A DNA stretch of 64,000 nucleotides, taken from NCBI RefSeq assembly GCF_018622995.1, contig NZ_CP076022.1:248001-312000 (forward strand), written 5' to 3'. Below the pieces are notes generated by a model that ran no database searches, was not told the DNA's origin, and was given only the letters and a program-made list of their open reading frames with translations. Positions within the stretch are counted from its first letter, which is position 1. Each line of letters begins with the position of its first letter. Source of the DNA: Arthrobacter jiangjiafuii. Its GTDB lineage: Bacteria; Actinomycetota; Actinomycetes; Actinomycetales; Micrococcaceae. Below, piece after piece: positions 1-8,816 of this stretch. The translations under genes and the position numbers were made by a program.

Positions 1-351
1 CCCCGTGTCCCCGTAGGTGACGGTGAAGATCCAGCGAATGGTTCCGGCCAGCCGGCCCAGCGGATCGGCCTTGTAGTCGGAGAAGTCGTGGACCCCGGCC
101 ATCGCCCCCGGATGCAGGGCCTGCAGCAGCAGGGCACGGATGCCGGCGATGATCGGGGTCATGGACCCGTGCACCGCCCAGACGGCGGACTCCGGGCCGA
201 AGTGCCCGACGTCGTCGCCCTTGGCCAGGTCCAGCTCCCACTGCGGAATCTCGGTGGCATTGTTGCTGAACGTACCGACCAGCTGGCGGCGCCAGGTCTC
301 CAGGATTTTTAGCACCCCACCAGTCAACAGCCCGGAGCGCCGCCGCGCCAC
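1..351 (-). CDS. MpaB/DUF2236-family oxygenase, N-terminal part (cut by window edge)
   Basis: The reverse strand is open from a GTG at 351-349 to the window edge and gives the first 117 residues. Residues 49-117 match the MpaB / rubber-oxygenase-like (DUF2236) family: GHFGPES near 49, the hallmark LLLQALHPGAMAGV at 74-87 with the conserved His80, then YKADPLGRLAGTIRWIF at 93-109. Members are haem-binding oxygenases or hypothetical proteins; the substrate here is unknown. The GTG lies 6 bases after the stop of the jetC-like gene, so the two may be cotranscribed. This is the place where a jetD nuclease gene would be expected in a Wadjet operon, but the translated sequence is clearly not DUF3322/DUF2220. 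An internal GTG at 315 is an alternative start. The C-terminal part lies outside the window. Confidence 0.8.
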   Translation of the reverse strand, partial: MARRRSGLLTGGVLKILETWRRQLVGTFSNNATEIPQWELDLAKGDDVGHFGPESAVWAVHGSMTPIIAGIRALLLQALHPGAMAGVHDFSDYKADPLGRLAGTIRWIFTVTYGDTG

Positions 352-357
352 ACCTGA

Positions 358-3300
358 TTAGCGCAGCAGGATGTTCACCGGCTGCGAGACGGAGCCGCGG
401 CGGATCTCCCGTTCCAGCACACCGGAGCGGTTGACGGCGTCGTCGCGCAGGATTTCGGTGACCGAGCCCAGGAAGCGGGACAGGTCCACCTTGTCCTCGG
501 GAGCCGCGAGCAGCAGCTGGAAGCCGAACTCGTGCAGGGCGTTGATGGACGCCTCGGCGAAGGACAGGGACGACTTCACAAACGCCTCATCCATCATCAC
601 CGTGCCGTAGGTGCTGAAGCCCTGGGACACGATGCCCAGCTGGTAGGCCAGCGCCGAGGCCATGATGAACGCGGTGAACCGCTGGCCCTCGCCGCCGGAC
701 ATCAGCGACGCCTGCAGGTTGGTGTACGCCTGGCCGTTGGCGAGGCGGTGCGTGCAGGTGATGGTCACGTGCGAGCGGACATCCAGGACCTCGGCCCGCC
801 AGCGGCGCTCCTCCGGATCCTTCAGCCGGTCCACCAGCGCCTCGAGCGCTGAGTAGCGGGCGTCCATGTCCGCCTTGTTCTGCCGCATCCCCATCATCGG
901 CAGCGCGTTCTTCAGCTCGGTGCGGAACTTGTGCGCGGCGTCGGGAACCGTGGTCTTGACCTCGATCTCCAGGTGGCTGTCCACATGGTATTCCACCCGC
1001 TGCAGCACCGAATTCAGCGGCAGCAGGCGTGAGGAGATGCTGCGCCGTTCCTCGTCCAGCAGCGCGAGCAGGTCGCTGAACCGCTCGTAGGTGCGGTTGT
1101 TGAAGTATTCCCGGAACTCGGTTTCGTGCTGCGGCAGGCCCTCGGAGATGATGCTCTCGAACCGCTCGGCGTAGGCGCCGGCGGCGTCCACCGAGGTGCC
1201 GAAGTCCGACCCCCACTTGTCGGTGAACGTCTCGAAGGTCCGCTCGAGCCGGTTCTTGGTTTCCAGCAGCGTCTTTTCCAGCCGGGCGCCCTCGGTGATC
1301 AGGCTGCGCTCCACTTCCGCTGCGGCCTCCTGCAGGCGCACGACGTCGGTGATCTCGCCGAAGGGGGCGAAGAGTTCCTCCAGCGCCTCCTGCAACCCGG
1401 CATCCAGAATGCCCAGCGCCTTGGCGGCCAGAGTGTCCCGGCGCTCGGTGGCACCGGCGAGCTGTTCCCTGATGCGGGCCAGGTCGCCCTTGAGCACGCC
1501 GATCTTCTCGATCGACGCGGTGTGGTCCAGTTCGGCGGTGTCCAGCTCGAAACGGATCTGCTCCAGGTCGGTATTGGCGTCCCGGGCGGAATCCAGTGCG
1601 TCGGTGGCGGCAGCAACGGCGTCGCGCTGCGCTGAAGCGGAGAGCTCCTCGAAGGAGCGCGCGTCTGCGGCGACCCGGCGGACGGCGGCGAGCCGGCTGA
1701 CCAGCTCGGCCTGCGTCTGCGCCTGCGCCTGGGAGCGGGAATCCGCCTCGCTGTAGCGGTCCCGCAGGGCCAGCAGCTCGTTGCCGAGCGCGGCCACGGT
1801 GTCCTTGTTGTCAAAGCCCAGGACGTTGTCCGAGGCCTTCGCGTGCCGGTCATCCTTCTCCGTGGTGGAGGAGTTGCGCTTGACCGCGCCGCCCAGGCTC
1901 ACGCCGCGGGAGAGCCCGGCGAGCTCGTCCGGATCCTCCACACAGACAAAGTCATAGTGCGCGGTGATCTTGCGGGCCACCCAGCGGCCCATTTCGGAAT
2001 CCTGGGTGACGAGCTTGGTGATCAGGTCCCGCGGACCCGGCTCGGACGGCCCGTCCACCGGAACGCTGACGTCGATGCAGCGCAGGAAACCGTTGAGGTT
2101 GGTCTCGGAAAGGTAGCGGGTGACCGCGCGCATGTGCTCGCCGGGCACCAGCAGGGCGGTGGCGAGGGAGCGCAGCGTGCGCTCGGCGGCGGGCCGCCAC
2201 TGCTGCTGCTCCGGTTCCAGATCGATCAGTTCCGCGGCGAACGGCAGGTCCGCCTCGTCCAGGCCGGTGGCCGCGCAGATCCGGGCGCGCTGGTCCAGGG
2301 AATCCTGGCGGATGTTGGAGGTGCGGCGGCGGAAGGAGCCAATGTCGTTTTCCAGCTTGGCGATGGCGCCCTTGAGCTGCCAGGCCTGGCCGTGCGCATC
2401 GGAACTGCGTTCGCGGGCGGCCTCCACCTCCAGGGTCAGGGACTTCACCAGCTCGGCGGCGCGGCTGCGGGCGGTGACCAGCCCGGCGGGGGAGAAGTCG
2501 ACGTCGATCCCGGCGGCAGCCAGCTCGCCGCGGGCGGTTTCCTCCAGCGCCACGCGGGAGTTCAGCTGCACGACGGCGGCGGCCAGTTCACGCTCGAGCG
2601 TGGCGATGGTGCCGCCGCCCTCCGCGCTGTACCGGGCAGCCAGGGCGTCCATCTTCTTCTTCAGGTCCGAGCGGCGGCTTTCCGCGGCGGCCAGGTCCCG
2701 GGTTCCGGCGTCGGCCGCGGCGGTGAACCGGGCGACGTCGCGCTCGTGGCTCGCCAGCGTGAGGCGCTGCCGGTACGCGGGCAGGCCGTCCTTGGCGAGG
2801 GCGCGGTTGTGCCGCAGCTCGGCGTCGGTGCTGGTGAAGAGCCGGTGCAGGTCCGGGACGTCGGCCAGGTGGTCGCGCTGCTGGCGGGCGCGTTCGAGCT
2901 GCCGGCGGATGCTGCGCAGGTGGCTGAAGTCCTCCACCGCCTCATCGGCGGCGGCCAGGGTCTTGGGCGTGTCCAGCACGTTGGTGCGGAAGAAGTCGTT
3001 GACCGTCCCGCCCAGGCCCTTGCCGGTCTGCAGGATGCGCAGCAGGCCGAAGGCCTTCTCATCCTCCACACCCAGGGCGGTGCGGAAGCGTTCGGCGAAG
3101 GCCTTGTGCGAATCGTAGATCCCGGCGCCGGGCAGCAGCGCCTCGAGGCTGCCCTTGGTGAAGCGGCCGCGCATCTCGGTTTCCAGGGCGCGGATATCCA
3201 GCGGCCGGTTATGCACCGCGTAGAAGCGGCCCACGTGGTGTTCGGTGCCGTTGGCAGGCAGGTCCATCAGCACGGACAGCGAGGTGATCTGCCCCAGTCC

Positions 3301-3711
3301 GTTGTCGAAGGTCAGGCAGACGGCGGACCAGGTGGCGCCGGGGCGCTGGTAGGCGGTGCCGTCGGCACCCGCTGTGCCGCCGTCGTCGGGCCCTGTGCCG
3401 TTGCCGGAGCCCTGGGTGCCCAGCCGGCCGCGCATGTAGGAGAACGCGGTGCGCTTTTCCTCGGCCAGGGACCCGCCGTTGTTCTGCGCCGCCTCGTTCA
3501 TTTTCGGCCGGGCATCCATGACCTGGAGCATGGCGTCGAAGATGGTGGACTTGCCCACGCCGGAGTCACCGGTGAGCAGGGTTCCGGCGCGGTCCACGTA
3601 GATGGTGTGCGCGCCGTCGAACGTTCCCCAGTTCACGATCTGTACGGAGGAGAGCCGGTTCTGGCCGGGGTTGATCAGGTCGCCCATGGGAAGGGTGGTT
3701 TCGATGCTCAC
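358..3711 (-). CDS. jetC: SMC/MukB-like ATPase of a Wadjet-type condensin (JetC/MksB)
   Basis: The 1117-residue protein has the layout of an SMC-like ATPase. An N-terminal half-domain carries Walker A GDSGVGKST at 48-56, followed by a very long Ala/Glu/Arg-rich coiled-coil region. The C-terminal half-domain has the ABC signature SGGEGQRF from residue 1005 and Walker B TVMMDEAF at about 1037-1044. In Wadjet/MksBEF systems this subunit dimerises, binds ATP and extrudes loops from (usually plasmid) DNA. The GTG start at 3711 overlaps the jetB stop as GTGA and has GAGG about 8 bases upstream, so it is translationally coupled. It is the third gene of a jetA-jetB-jetC operon. A jetD gene does not follow. 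The family call is firm; whether it acts in plasmid defence or chromosome organisation cannot be told from the sequence. Confidence 0.93.
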   Translation of the reverse strand: MSIETTLPMGDLINPGQNRLSSVQIVNWGTFDGAHTIYVDRAGTLLTGDSGVGKSTIFDAMLQVMDARPKMNEAAQNNGGSLAEEKRTAFSYMRGRLGTQGSGNGTGPDDGGTAGADGTAYQRPGATWSAVCLTFDNGLGQITSLSVLMDLPANGTEHHVGRFYAVHNRPLDIRALETEMRGRFTKGSLEALLPGAGIYDSHKAFAERFRTALGVEDEKAFGLLRILQTGKGLGGTVNDFFRTNVLDTPKTLAAADEAVEDFSHLRSIRRQLERARQQRDHLADVPDLHRLFTSTDAELRHNRALAKDGLPAYRQRLTLASHERDVARFTAAADAGTRDLAAAESRRSDLKKKMDALAARYSAEGGGTIATLERELAAAVVQLNSRVALEETARGELAAAGIDVDFSPAGLVTARSRAAELVKSLTLEVEAARERSSDAHGQAWQLKGAIAKLENDIGSFRRRTSNIRQDSLDQRARICAATGLDEADLPFAAELIDLEPEQQQWRPAAERTLRSLATALLVPGEHMRAVTRYLSETNLNGFLRCIDVSVPVDGPSEPGPRDLITKLVTQDSEMGRWVARKITAHYDFVCVEDPDELAGLSRGVSLGGAVKRNSSTTEKDDRHAKASDNVLGFDNKDTVAALGNELLALRDRYSEADSRSQAQAQTQAELVSRLAAVRRVAADARSFEELSASAQRDAVAAATDALDSARDANTDLEQIRFELDTAELDHTASIEKIGVLKGDLARIREQLAGATERRDTLAAKALGILDAGLQEALEELFAPFGEITDVVRLQEAAAEVERSLITEGARLEKTLLETKNRLERTFETFTDKWGSDFGTSVDAAGAYAERFESIISEGLPQHETEFREYFNNRTYERFSDLLALLDEERRSISSRLLPLNSVLQRVEYHVDSHLEIEVKTTVPDAAHKFRTELKNALPMMGMRQNKADMDARYSALEALVDRLKDPEERRWRAEVLDVRSHVTITCTHRLANGQAYTNLQASLMSGGEGQRFTAFIMASALAYQLGIVSQGFSTYGTVMMDEAFVKSSLSFAEASINALHEFGFQLLLAAPEDKVDLSRFLGSVTEILRDDAVNRSGVLEREIRRGSVSQPVNILLR

Positions 3712-4475
3712 GCGATGTCCTCGCCGTCGTTGGCTGTGGCCGGTTCCGGCAGTTCGGGGTCGGGCAGTTCGGGCTGTTCGCCGGCGGCGTCCGTCAGGGC
3801 CTGCATGAAGGTGACAATGTCGCCGATGTGCTCGTACGGCAGGGCCAGCGGCAGGGCGCCGGAAATGACCCAGACGTTGTCGACCTCGGTGGGCAGCAGC
3901 AGCCGCCGTTCCTGCACCAGCTTGCGGATGGCGGCGTCGGCGAGGTCTTCGACCTGCTTGGCGTCGCGCTGGCCGGGATCGACGTAGCCTTCGATGATTT
4001 CGACGATGTCGGTGCGGGCAATCACGGCGTCGTTGCCGGTGCCGGTGTGCCGGTCCAGCAGCAGGCGCATGCGCAGCAGCAGCAGGGTTTCCTCGCGGGT
4101 CATTTCGCGCTGGCGCTGCAGCACTGCGGTGTGCGGTTCGGGCATGTCCACCGGGCGCAGCAGGGCGACCTTGCGGTCCTCGTCGATGACCAGGGTCAGG
4201 AACAGTTCGCTGAGCCGGGTGCGCAGCTCGTCCTGGTTGTCCACCACCGTGTTGTAGACGTTGTCGGAGCTGGCGGCGTCCAGGTACGGGCCGCGCAGCA
4301 GCCGGATCAGGGCTTGGCGCAGTTTCAGCGGCAGGGTTCCGGTGTCGCCGGGGAACAGTTCGGGTCCGTCCACGAGGACGTCCCGGGGTGCGGGTGCGTC
4401 TCCGTACGTGTTTTCCGGGTAGGTCTCGTCCGTCTCCGTGGCGGGGGAGTCCGGGAATGCGCTGGTTTCACTCAT
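3708..4475 (-). CDS. jetB: DUF4194 condensin accessory subunit (JetB/MksE, kite-like)
   Basis: The 255-residue protein has an acidic first 40 residues, then a DUF4194-like core of winged-helix character (LRQALIRLLRGPYLDAA near 50, later REMTREETLLLLRMRLLLDR), and an acidic, Pro-rich tail. DUF4194 proteins are the MksE/JetB subunits that bridge the kleisin-like JetA and the ATPase JetC. The ATG at 4475 overlaps the jetA stop as ATGA, and the gene's own stop overlaps the jetC GTG. All three genes are therefore translated as a coupled unit. The position between DUF3375 and the SMC-like gene is the standard family order, which supports the assignment beyond weak sequence similarity. Confidence 0.88.
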   Translation of the reverse strand: MSETSAFPDSPATETDETYPENTYGDAPAPRDVLVDGPELFPGDTGTLPLKLRQALIRLLRGPYLDAASSDNVYNTVVDNQDELRTRLSELFLTLVIDEDRKVALLRPVDMPEPHTAVLQRQREMTREETLLLLRMRLLLDRHTGTGNDAVIARTDIVEIIEGYVDPGQRDAKQVEDLADAAIRKLVQERRLLLPTEVDNVWVISGALPLALPYEHIGDIVTFMQALTDAAGEQPELPDPELPEPATANDGEDIA

Positions 4476-5971
4476 GGCTGGGGGGCTTTCGCGACGGCGA
4501 CGGCGGGCAGCAGCGCGGTGCGCTCGCTGCCGTCGATCTGGGTGAAGGTGATGGATTCGGGGCGGGTGGCCAGCCCGGTGGGGGTGCTGCCGCCGTTGGA
4601 GGCGGGGGAGAAGTCCTCCGCGCCGGCCTCGAGCGCGGCCGAGAGCAGGGCGCGGATGCTGTTCAGGTGCCGGTCCTCCGGGGCGAGCTGGGCGAAGACC
4701 TCGCCCACCGTCGCGGTTCCGCTGGCGGCGGCGGCCCGGGTGACGGCGTCGCGCAGGGCCCGGCGGTTGGCCTTGGGTGTGCGGATGGAGCGGTGGATGT
4801 CCGCTTCGGAGAACGACGGCGGTGCCGGCAGCTTGGGCGGCGGCGCGTGGTCTTCGGGGTTGAACAGGTGCACCATGCCCAGGGATTCGAAGGCGGCGCC
4901 GTGCAGCAGCGGTGCCGGGACGACGGCAGTGCGGCGGCGGCTGCGCGGTGCCTTGTGGATGGCGGTCTCGGCGGTGCGGATCAGCTGGCGCAGCTGGACC
5001 GATTCGCGGTACTCGTCGCTCTGCACGTAGGTGTGCATGGACTCGGAGAGCCGGCCGTAGATGCGGTGGATTTCGGTGGCCTGGGCGCGCATGTCGCTGA
5101 TCAGCCGGTGCAGGCCCTGCCGGTCTTCGGCGGGCATGTCCTCGGCGAAGTCCCGTTCCAGCACCTCGGCGATGGCGTGCCGGAAGCGGTCCTGCTGGTC
5201 GGCGTCGTTCAGGAACGCGGTGAAGCCCTCGTACGTGCGGCCTTCGCTGGTGTTGCGCAGCTTGCGGTCCGCCTCGAGGATTTCGCCCATGGTCAGGCCC
5301 TTGGCGGCGTTGGATTCCACCATTTCCTGGCGCAGGGCATGCAGCATCTTCTCCAGCCCGTCGCGCATCCGCTTGAAATCGGCGGGCAGCGCGGCGGCGA
5401 GGTCCAGGATGTCCTGCGCGGCTTCGACGGCGGTGTCGCCGTCCACCGGGGCCGGGGCGTCGCCGGCTTCGAGAGCGCGGATCATCTCCTCGCGGCGCGC
5501 GACCTCTTCTTTAAGGACGGCGATGCGCGCAGCGGGGTCCGGGTTGGTTTCGTGGGCCAGGTTTTCCACTCGGGAGAGCAGAGTGGCCAGCCGGGAGGAG
5601 TTCAGGCTGGTCTTGTCCGAGGTGTTGCCGTCCAGATAGGACAGGAAGCGCACGGAGGATTCGGTGAGTTCGTAGACGAAGCGGCCGTCCACGCGGGGGC
5701 GGGCCAGGAAGCGGCGGGTGACCCAGTCATCGGCGTAGTTCTTGCCGGTCCAGTCCTCGCGCAGGCTGACGCCGGAGATCCGCAGCTGGCGCAGGAACCC
5801 GTCGGTCATTTTGTGGAATTCCTCGAGCGGAATCCGCGGCCGGGTGCGCCCGAAGGCCTCCCGGAACAGGGCCAGCACCCAGGGGTTGGCCGTGGTGAGT
5901 TTCCAGCCCGGAGTGGCTTGGAGCCGCTGCAGTTCCGCCCAGCGGGCAACCGTGTTTTCGATGAAGGACAT
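4472..5971 (-). CDS. jetA: DUF3375 kleisin-like subunit (JetA/MksF)
   Basis: This is the first gene of the condensin operon. The DUF3375 pattern is visible: WVLALFREAFG near residue 30, a winged-helix-like stretch ending in FVYELTESSVRFLSYL, then SRLATLLSRVENLAHETNPDP and a coiled-coil segment rich in Glu/Arg. Such proteins are the kleisin-like subunits that close the JetC ring. The reading frame is open further upstream to 6046, but the ATG at 5971 (protein beginning MSFIENTVARW, 499 residues) is preferred. It has GGAAAG about 7 bases upstream, and the extra 25 residues would be low-quality sequence. Downstream, jetB overlaps by 4 bases. No promoter could be assigned with confidence in the gap above it. 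Confidence 0.9.
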   Translation of the reverse strand: MSFIENTVARWAELQRLQATPGWKLTTANPWVLALFREAFGRTRPRIPLEEFHKMTDGFLRQLRISGVSLREDWTGKNYADDWVTRRFLARPRVDGRFVYELTESSVRFLSYLDGNTSDKTSLNSSRLATLLSRVENLAHETNPDPAARIAVLKEEVARREEMIRALEAGDAPAPVDGDTAVEAAQDILDLAAALPADFKRMRDGLEKMLHALRQEMVESNAAKGLTMGEILEADRKLRNTSEGRTYEGFTAFLNDADQQDRFRHAIAEVLERDFAEDMPAEDRQGLHRLISDMRAQATEIHRIYGRLSESMHTYVQSDEYRESVQLRQLIRTAETAIHKAPRSRRRTAVVPAPLLHGAAFESLGMVHLFNPEDHAPPPKLPAPPSFSEADIHRSIRTPKANRRALRDAVTRAAAASGTATVGEVFAQLAPEDRHLNSIRALLSAALEAGAEDFSPASNGGSTPTGLATRPESITFTQIDGSERTALLPAVAVAKAPQP

Positions 5972-6561
5972 ACTGCGCTTTCCGGCCAGGGAACAGGACA
6001 AACGGGCCTTGTCGATTTTAGCTGTCGGAGGGCCGGAACCCGGCATTTGGAGGGAGGGAGGGCGCGGCTGAGGGGGCGCGTGCGCGGCGAGGGTTATGAA
6101 ACGGGCGCCTCAGTAAAGTCCTGTACCTCGGTAATGGCAGTTGCACGGATTCATCCAGGGTCCAAGCCCTTAGCCTAGCCAGGAAGTATCGAGGGTCCAG
6201 ACGGCTCCCAACGACCTAGACGAGCACTCGGCTAGTTGTCATGCGTTATCGGCGTTTGACCGGCTTCCCGCCCCTCAACATCTCGGGTTGCATCCATCGG
6301 AGATTGTATCGATTGCCCGAGTTCCATTCGAGTTCGGGTGGTCCCACATGCCCGTTGCCGTACAAACTTCATATCACCGAAGTTCGGGAGCGCCCCGGGC
6401 GACCGGTTGTCGATTCAGGGCGACGGTGAATATCGAGGACATTAGCTGTAACTTCAATTAGAAGTTTTTCGAACACTCAAAATACTTCAATGGGTGCCCG
6501 GCTAGCCCGCTGATCGATTCGCCTGCGTCGACGCCTAATGGGCACTCAGCGGTAGCTGTAG
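5972..6561. other. 590-base gap without a convincing gene
   Basis: No open frame here has a recognisable protein or a good ribosome site. Base composition shifts from GC-rich near 6050 to AT-richer after about 6430, marking the edge of the next, compositionally different gene. The gap must contain the promoter of the jetABC operon (read leftward) and the 3' end of the nuclease-like gene at 6562. No strong terminator hairpin was seen. Confidence 0.4.
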
Positions 6562-7764
6562 TCACAACCCGACAGGGAGAGGGTTATTGCTGGGAATGTG
6601 TACGGGTATGAGGGAAACTCTGATGTGCTTTTTAGGATCGTGTTTGGAGTGGACAACATACTCGTTCTTAGAAATGTCTTTACATATAAAGTTCTGATGT
6701 CCGACTATGCAGTCTTCAGCTTTCTTTACAATACCTTGAACATCCTTTATGCCTCGAATAAACAGAATTAGTCCGGCTCTAGTGTCACTCCAGACGGTGT
6801 ACCCCAATAGTTGGTCAATGGCTTCGCTAAACAGGTGAGAGCCTGCCCAAATCTTGCACTCACCGATAAATGCATTAACATCCTTGTATCTAAAGAGTAG
6901 ATCAGTCTTTCCATTGCCTACAAAGGTTTCCCCTGTGACTTGGCCCTGCCACTGTGCATTGAGAATGAATAATAAGATGTCGCGAAGCGACTCTTCACCT
7001 TCCCGAAGCAGGTGCGCTGATACTTTGTGCTGTCGTTCGAGGGCGGCAGCGAAAGAACGAAGAGTCTCTACAAGTTGGTTGGCGATTTCGTCAGCCAGTT
7101 TGCGCGGAGTCTCACCTGTGCCAGCCCGGGCTTCCACTTCAACTAAATGGAGAGTCTTCGGTTTGACCGGAATATTTACGGCTGTTGGTGAAGGGGTCAG
7201 CGGAATGTTGAGACTCTGAGCATCCTGATTTATTGACAATGCTATTTGCTGTCTAGTTTCAATAATCTTACGAACATCTTGCTTCATCCTCGCGTGATGT
7301 TCCGCAACCCATCCGTCGTGTAGTCTCACTGCCTCTGCAATCTCTTTATCCCACCGGCTTCGATAATCAGCAAGAGTCTCGGGTTCATACTCGCTCGCAC
7401 TCACCCAGTAGGACTTCCGGAGTGTCCATGTGCTGGCATCGCTGCCGGAGATATGCACTCCATCTATTCCTTCTAGGAAACGCGCTGCCGAACTGCACCG
7501 GACTGTGAATCGGAGTTCCACTAGTTGCTGCTCGAGAGGAGAGATTTCCAATTGGTTATTCTCGTGTACTTCGTACTCCAGGTGCATTGTATTCATGTAG
7601 ATATCCGCATCTTCTAACGCGTGATATTCAGTGACCAGTGTTATGAGACTGTTCAGGCCCTGACCTGCAAGCTGCCCATTAGAGAGGCTCTTGGCGGTCC
7701 ACCTAGCGGCACTTTCGCGATCGGAGAATTCGGCTGTTAACCGGCGTGACGGGACGGGTGTCAA
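6562..7764 (-). CDS. Restriction-endonuclease-fold protein (PD-(D/E)XK-like), function unknown
   Basis: The 400-residue protein looks like a two-part protein. The N-terminal 200 residues are unrecognised. The C-terminal half has a PD-(D/E)XK-like core: GKTDLLF at 285-291 (Asp288), IGECKIW at 300-306 (Glu302 and Lys304), then AIDQLLGYTVW at 315-325. An upstream helix carrying EESLRDILL could supply the first acidic residue. This suggests nuclease activity on DNA or RNA, perhaps defensive given the neighbourhood. The start is a TTG at 7764 with GGAGG seven bases upstream, a strong reason to accept the rare codon. The gene is clearly AT-richer than the jet operon, consistent with horizontal origin. 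The substrate and partners are unknown. Confidence 0.7.
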   Translation of the reverse strand: MTPVPSRRLTAEFSDRESAARWTAKSLSNGQLAGQGLNSLITLVTEYHALEDADIYMNTMHLEYEVHENNQLEISPLEQQLVELRFTVRCSSAARFLEGIDGVHISGSDASTWTLRKSYWVSASEYEPETLADYRSRWDKEIAEAVRLHDGWVAEHHARMKQDVRKIIETRQQIALSINQDAQSLNIPLTPSPTAVNIPVKPKTLHLVEVEARAGTGETPRKLADEIANQLVETLRSFAAALERQHKVSAHLLREGEESLRDILLFILNAQWQGQVTGETFVGNGKTDLLFRYKDVNAFIGECKIWAGSHLFSEAIDQLLGYTVWSDTRAGLILFIRGIKDVQGIVKKAEDCIVGHQNFICKDISKNEYVVHSKHDPKKHIRVSLIPVHIPSNNPLPVGL

Positions 7765-7838
7765 AATATACCTCCATAGCGGGGAGCGAGACGATTCCGA
7801 CTTGGAACCACCGTGTAAATTTAGTACAAACTCCTACG

Positions 7839-7860
7839 TCATGTTTCCGTAGAAACATGA
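7839..7860. promoter_or_regulatory. Perfect 9-bp inverted repeat upstream of the nuclease-like gene
   Basis: TCATGTTTC at 7839-7847 and GAAACATGA at 7852-7860 are perfect complements around a 4-base centre (CGTA). It lies about 75 bases upstream of the TTG start at 7764, in an AT-rich stretch, so it is a candidate operator for a dimeric repressor. No adjacent regulator gene was found. Confidence 0.45.
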
Positions 7861-8816
7861 ATGCAGTCCGAGTCGGCAGAAATCATGCTGGCGGAGGGAT
7901 GGTTTTAGCCGCGATGTCATGTTTGCCAAGGGTTAACAGAAGCAGCAGCCTCACCCCTTATTCACCCTCACACGGTTGTGCCCTCCGCGATGCAGGGTAT
8001 ACGCCCTCAAAGCAGTGGATGGGATGGGTGCGGGCATTGAGATTTCTTCTGTAAGTACGAATTGCAATATGCGGGGGACAATGCGGTGCAGCGTACTGGA
8101 GGCCCGCGGCGCTGTTCTGTTCTCCCTCGTACAGGGAGACCTGGTGGGCTTCCTGGCTCTTGGAGAGTTGGGTTGCTTGCCGCGGAGTCGGCTGTTGGCG
8201 CCTCGGCCAGCGTTGAACAATAGTCGGCGGACGGGTACGGGGTGAAGAGGTCAGGTTTGGTGATCACTAGGGTGTCCCCGTCGCGCACTGCTGCCCGGGA
8301 CTGGAGTAAACCGGGTCGTTCCGTGTTTGTGCCGGTGGGTCCGTGATCGGTGCAGGTCCGGTCATCCGGCGGGGCGGTGTTTACGGGACTGGCTCGGCGC
8401 ACGCTATGCCGACTTGTCGCTGGTTGGGTATGTATCGTCCTCTACACCATTATGGTTGGGGAGCGCGAACGCAAACGTCTGGCAGCTCACCCGTCGACAA
8501 CGCACTGCCTCCCTGGAGCCTTTGAACCGAATAAGCTGCAGTCGCCGGCAAGAAATCCGAGGAAGCTGTCGCGGGCTACGTGTAAGGGTGAGGCGACTTC
8601 CCTCCCCCAGGAACGCAAGCACCTCGACATGGCAGGGTACCTGCTCGAGAAGGACTGGCACCAACGTCTTCATGCCCACGTTCTCACCTCGCGGATAACC
8701 GCAGCCCTCGCAACGACCAGTAGCTACCAATAGGACGAACGGAAGCTAGTCGAGGTCCGGCGGCGGATGTGCGCACAAAATCACTTCCTGTTCTGTGTGG
8801 GCCTAGGATGGGGCCC
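7861..8816. other. 950-base region without a supported gene
   Basis: Several open frames cross this stretch, but none shows a family signature, a good ribosome site or sensible codon use. The least bad is a reverse frame, 8404-8730, with a CEGCGYPRGENVG zinc-knuckle-like start. It is uncorroborated and is not called. The stretch may be degraded mobile-element DNA or the untranslated flank of the gene that follows. Confidence 0.35.

Noticed and set aside
1-351. Expected jetD (DUF3322/DUF2220) gene after jetC
   Set aside because: Translating the reverse strand from the GTG at 351 gives the MpaB/DUF2236 hallmark with ALHP; nothing resembles DUF3322.
1843-3987. 714-codon forward open frame opposite jetC
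   Set aside because: Antisense shadow of a real gene in GC-rich DNA; Gly/Val/Gln-rich, no domain.
4388-6178. 596-codon forward open frame opposite jetA/jetB
   Set aside because: Antisense shadow with no family signature and no ribosome site.
8404-8730. Reverse open frame with CEGCGYPRG start
   Set aside because: Single CxxC-like motif, no other support, poor ribosome site.
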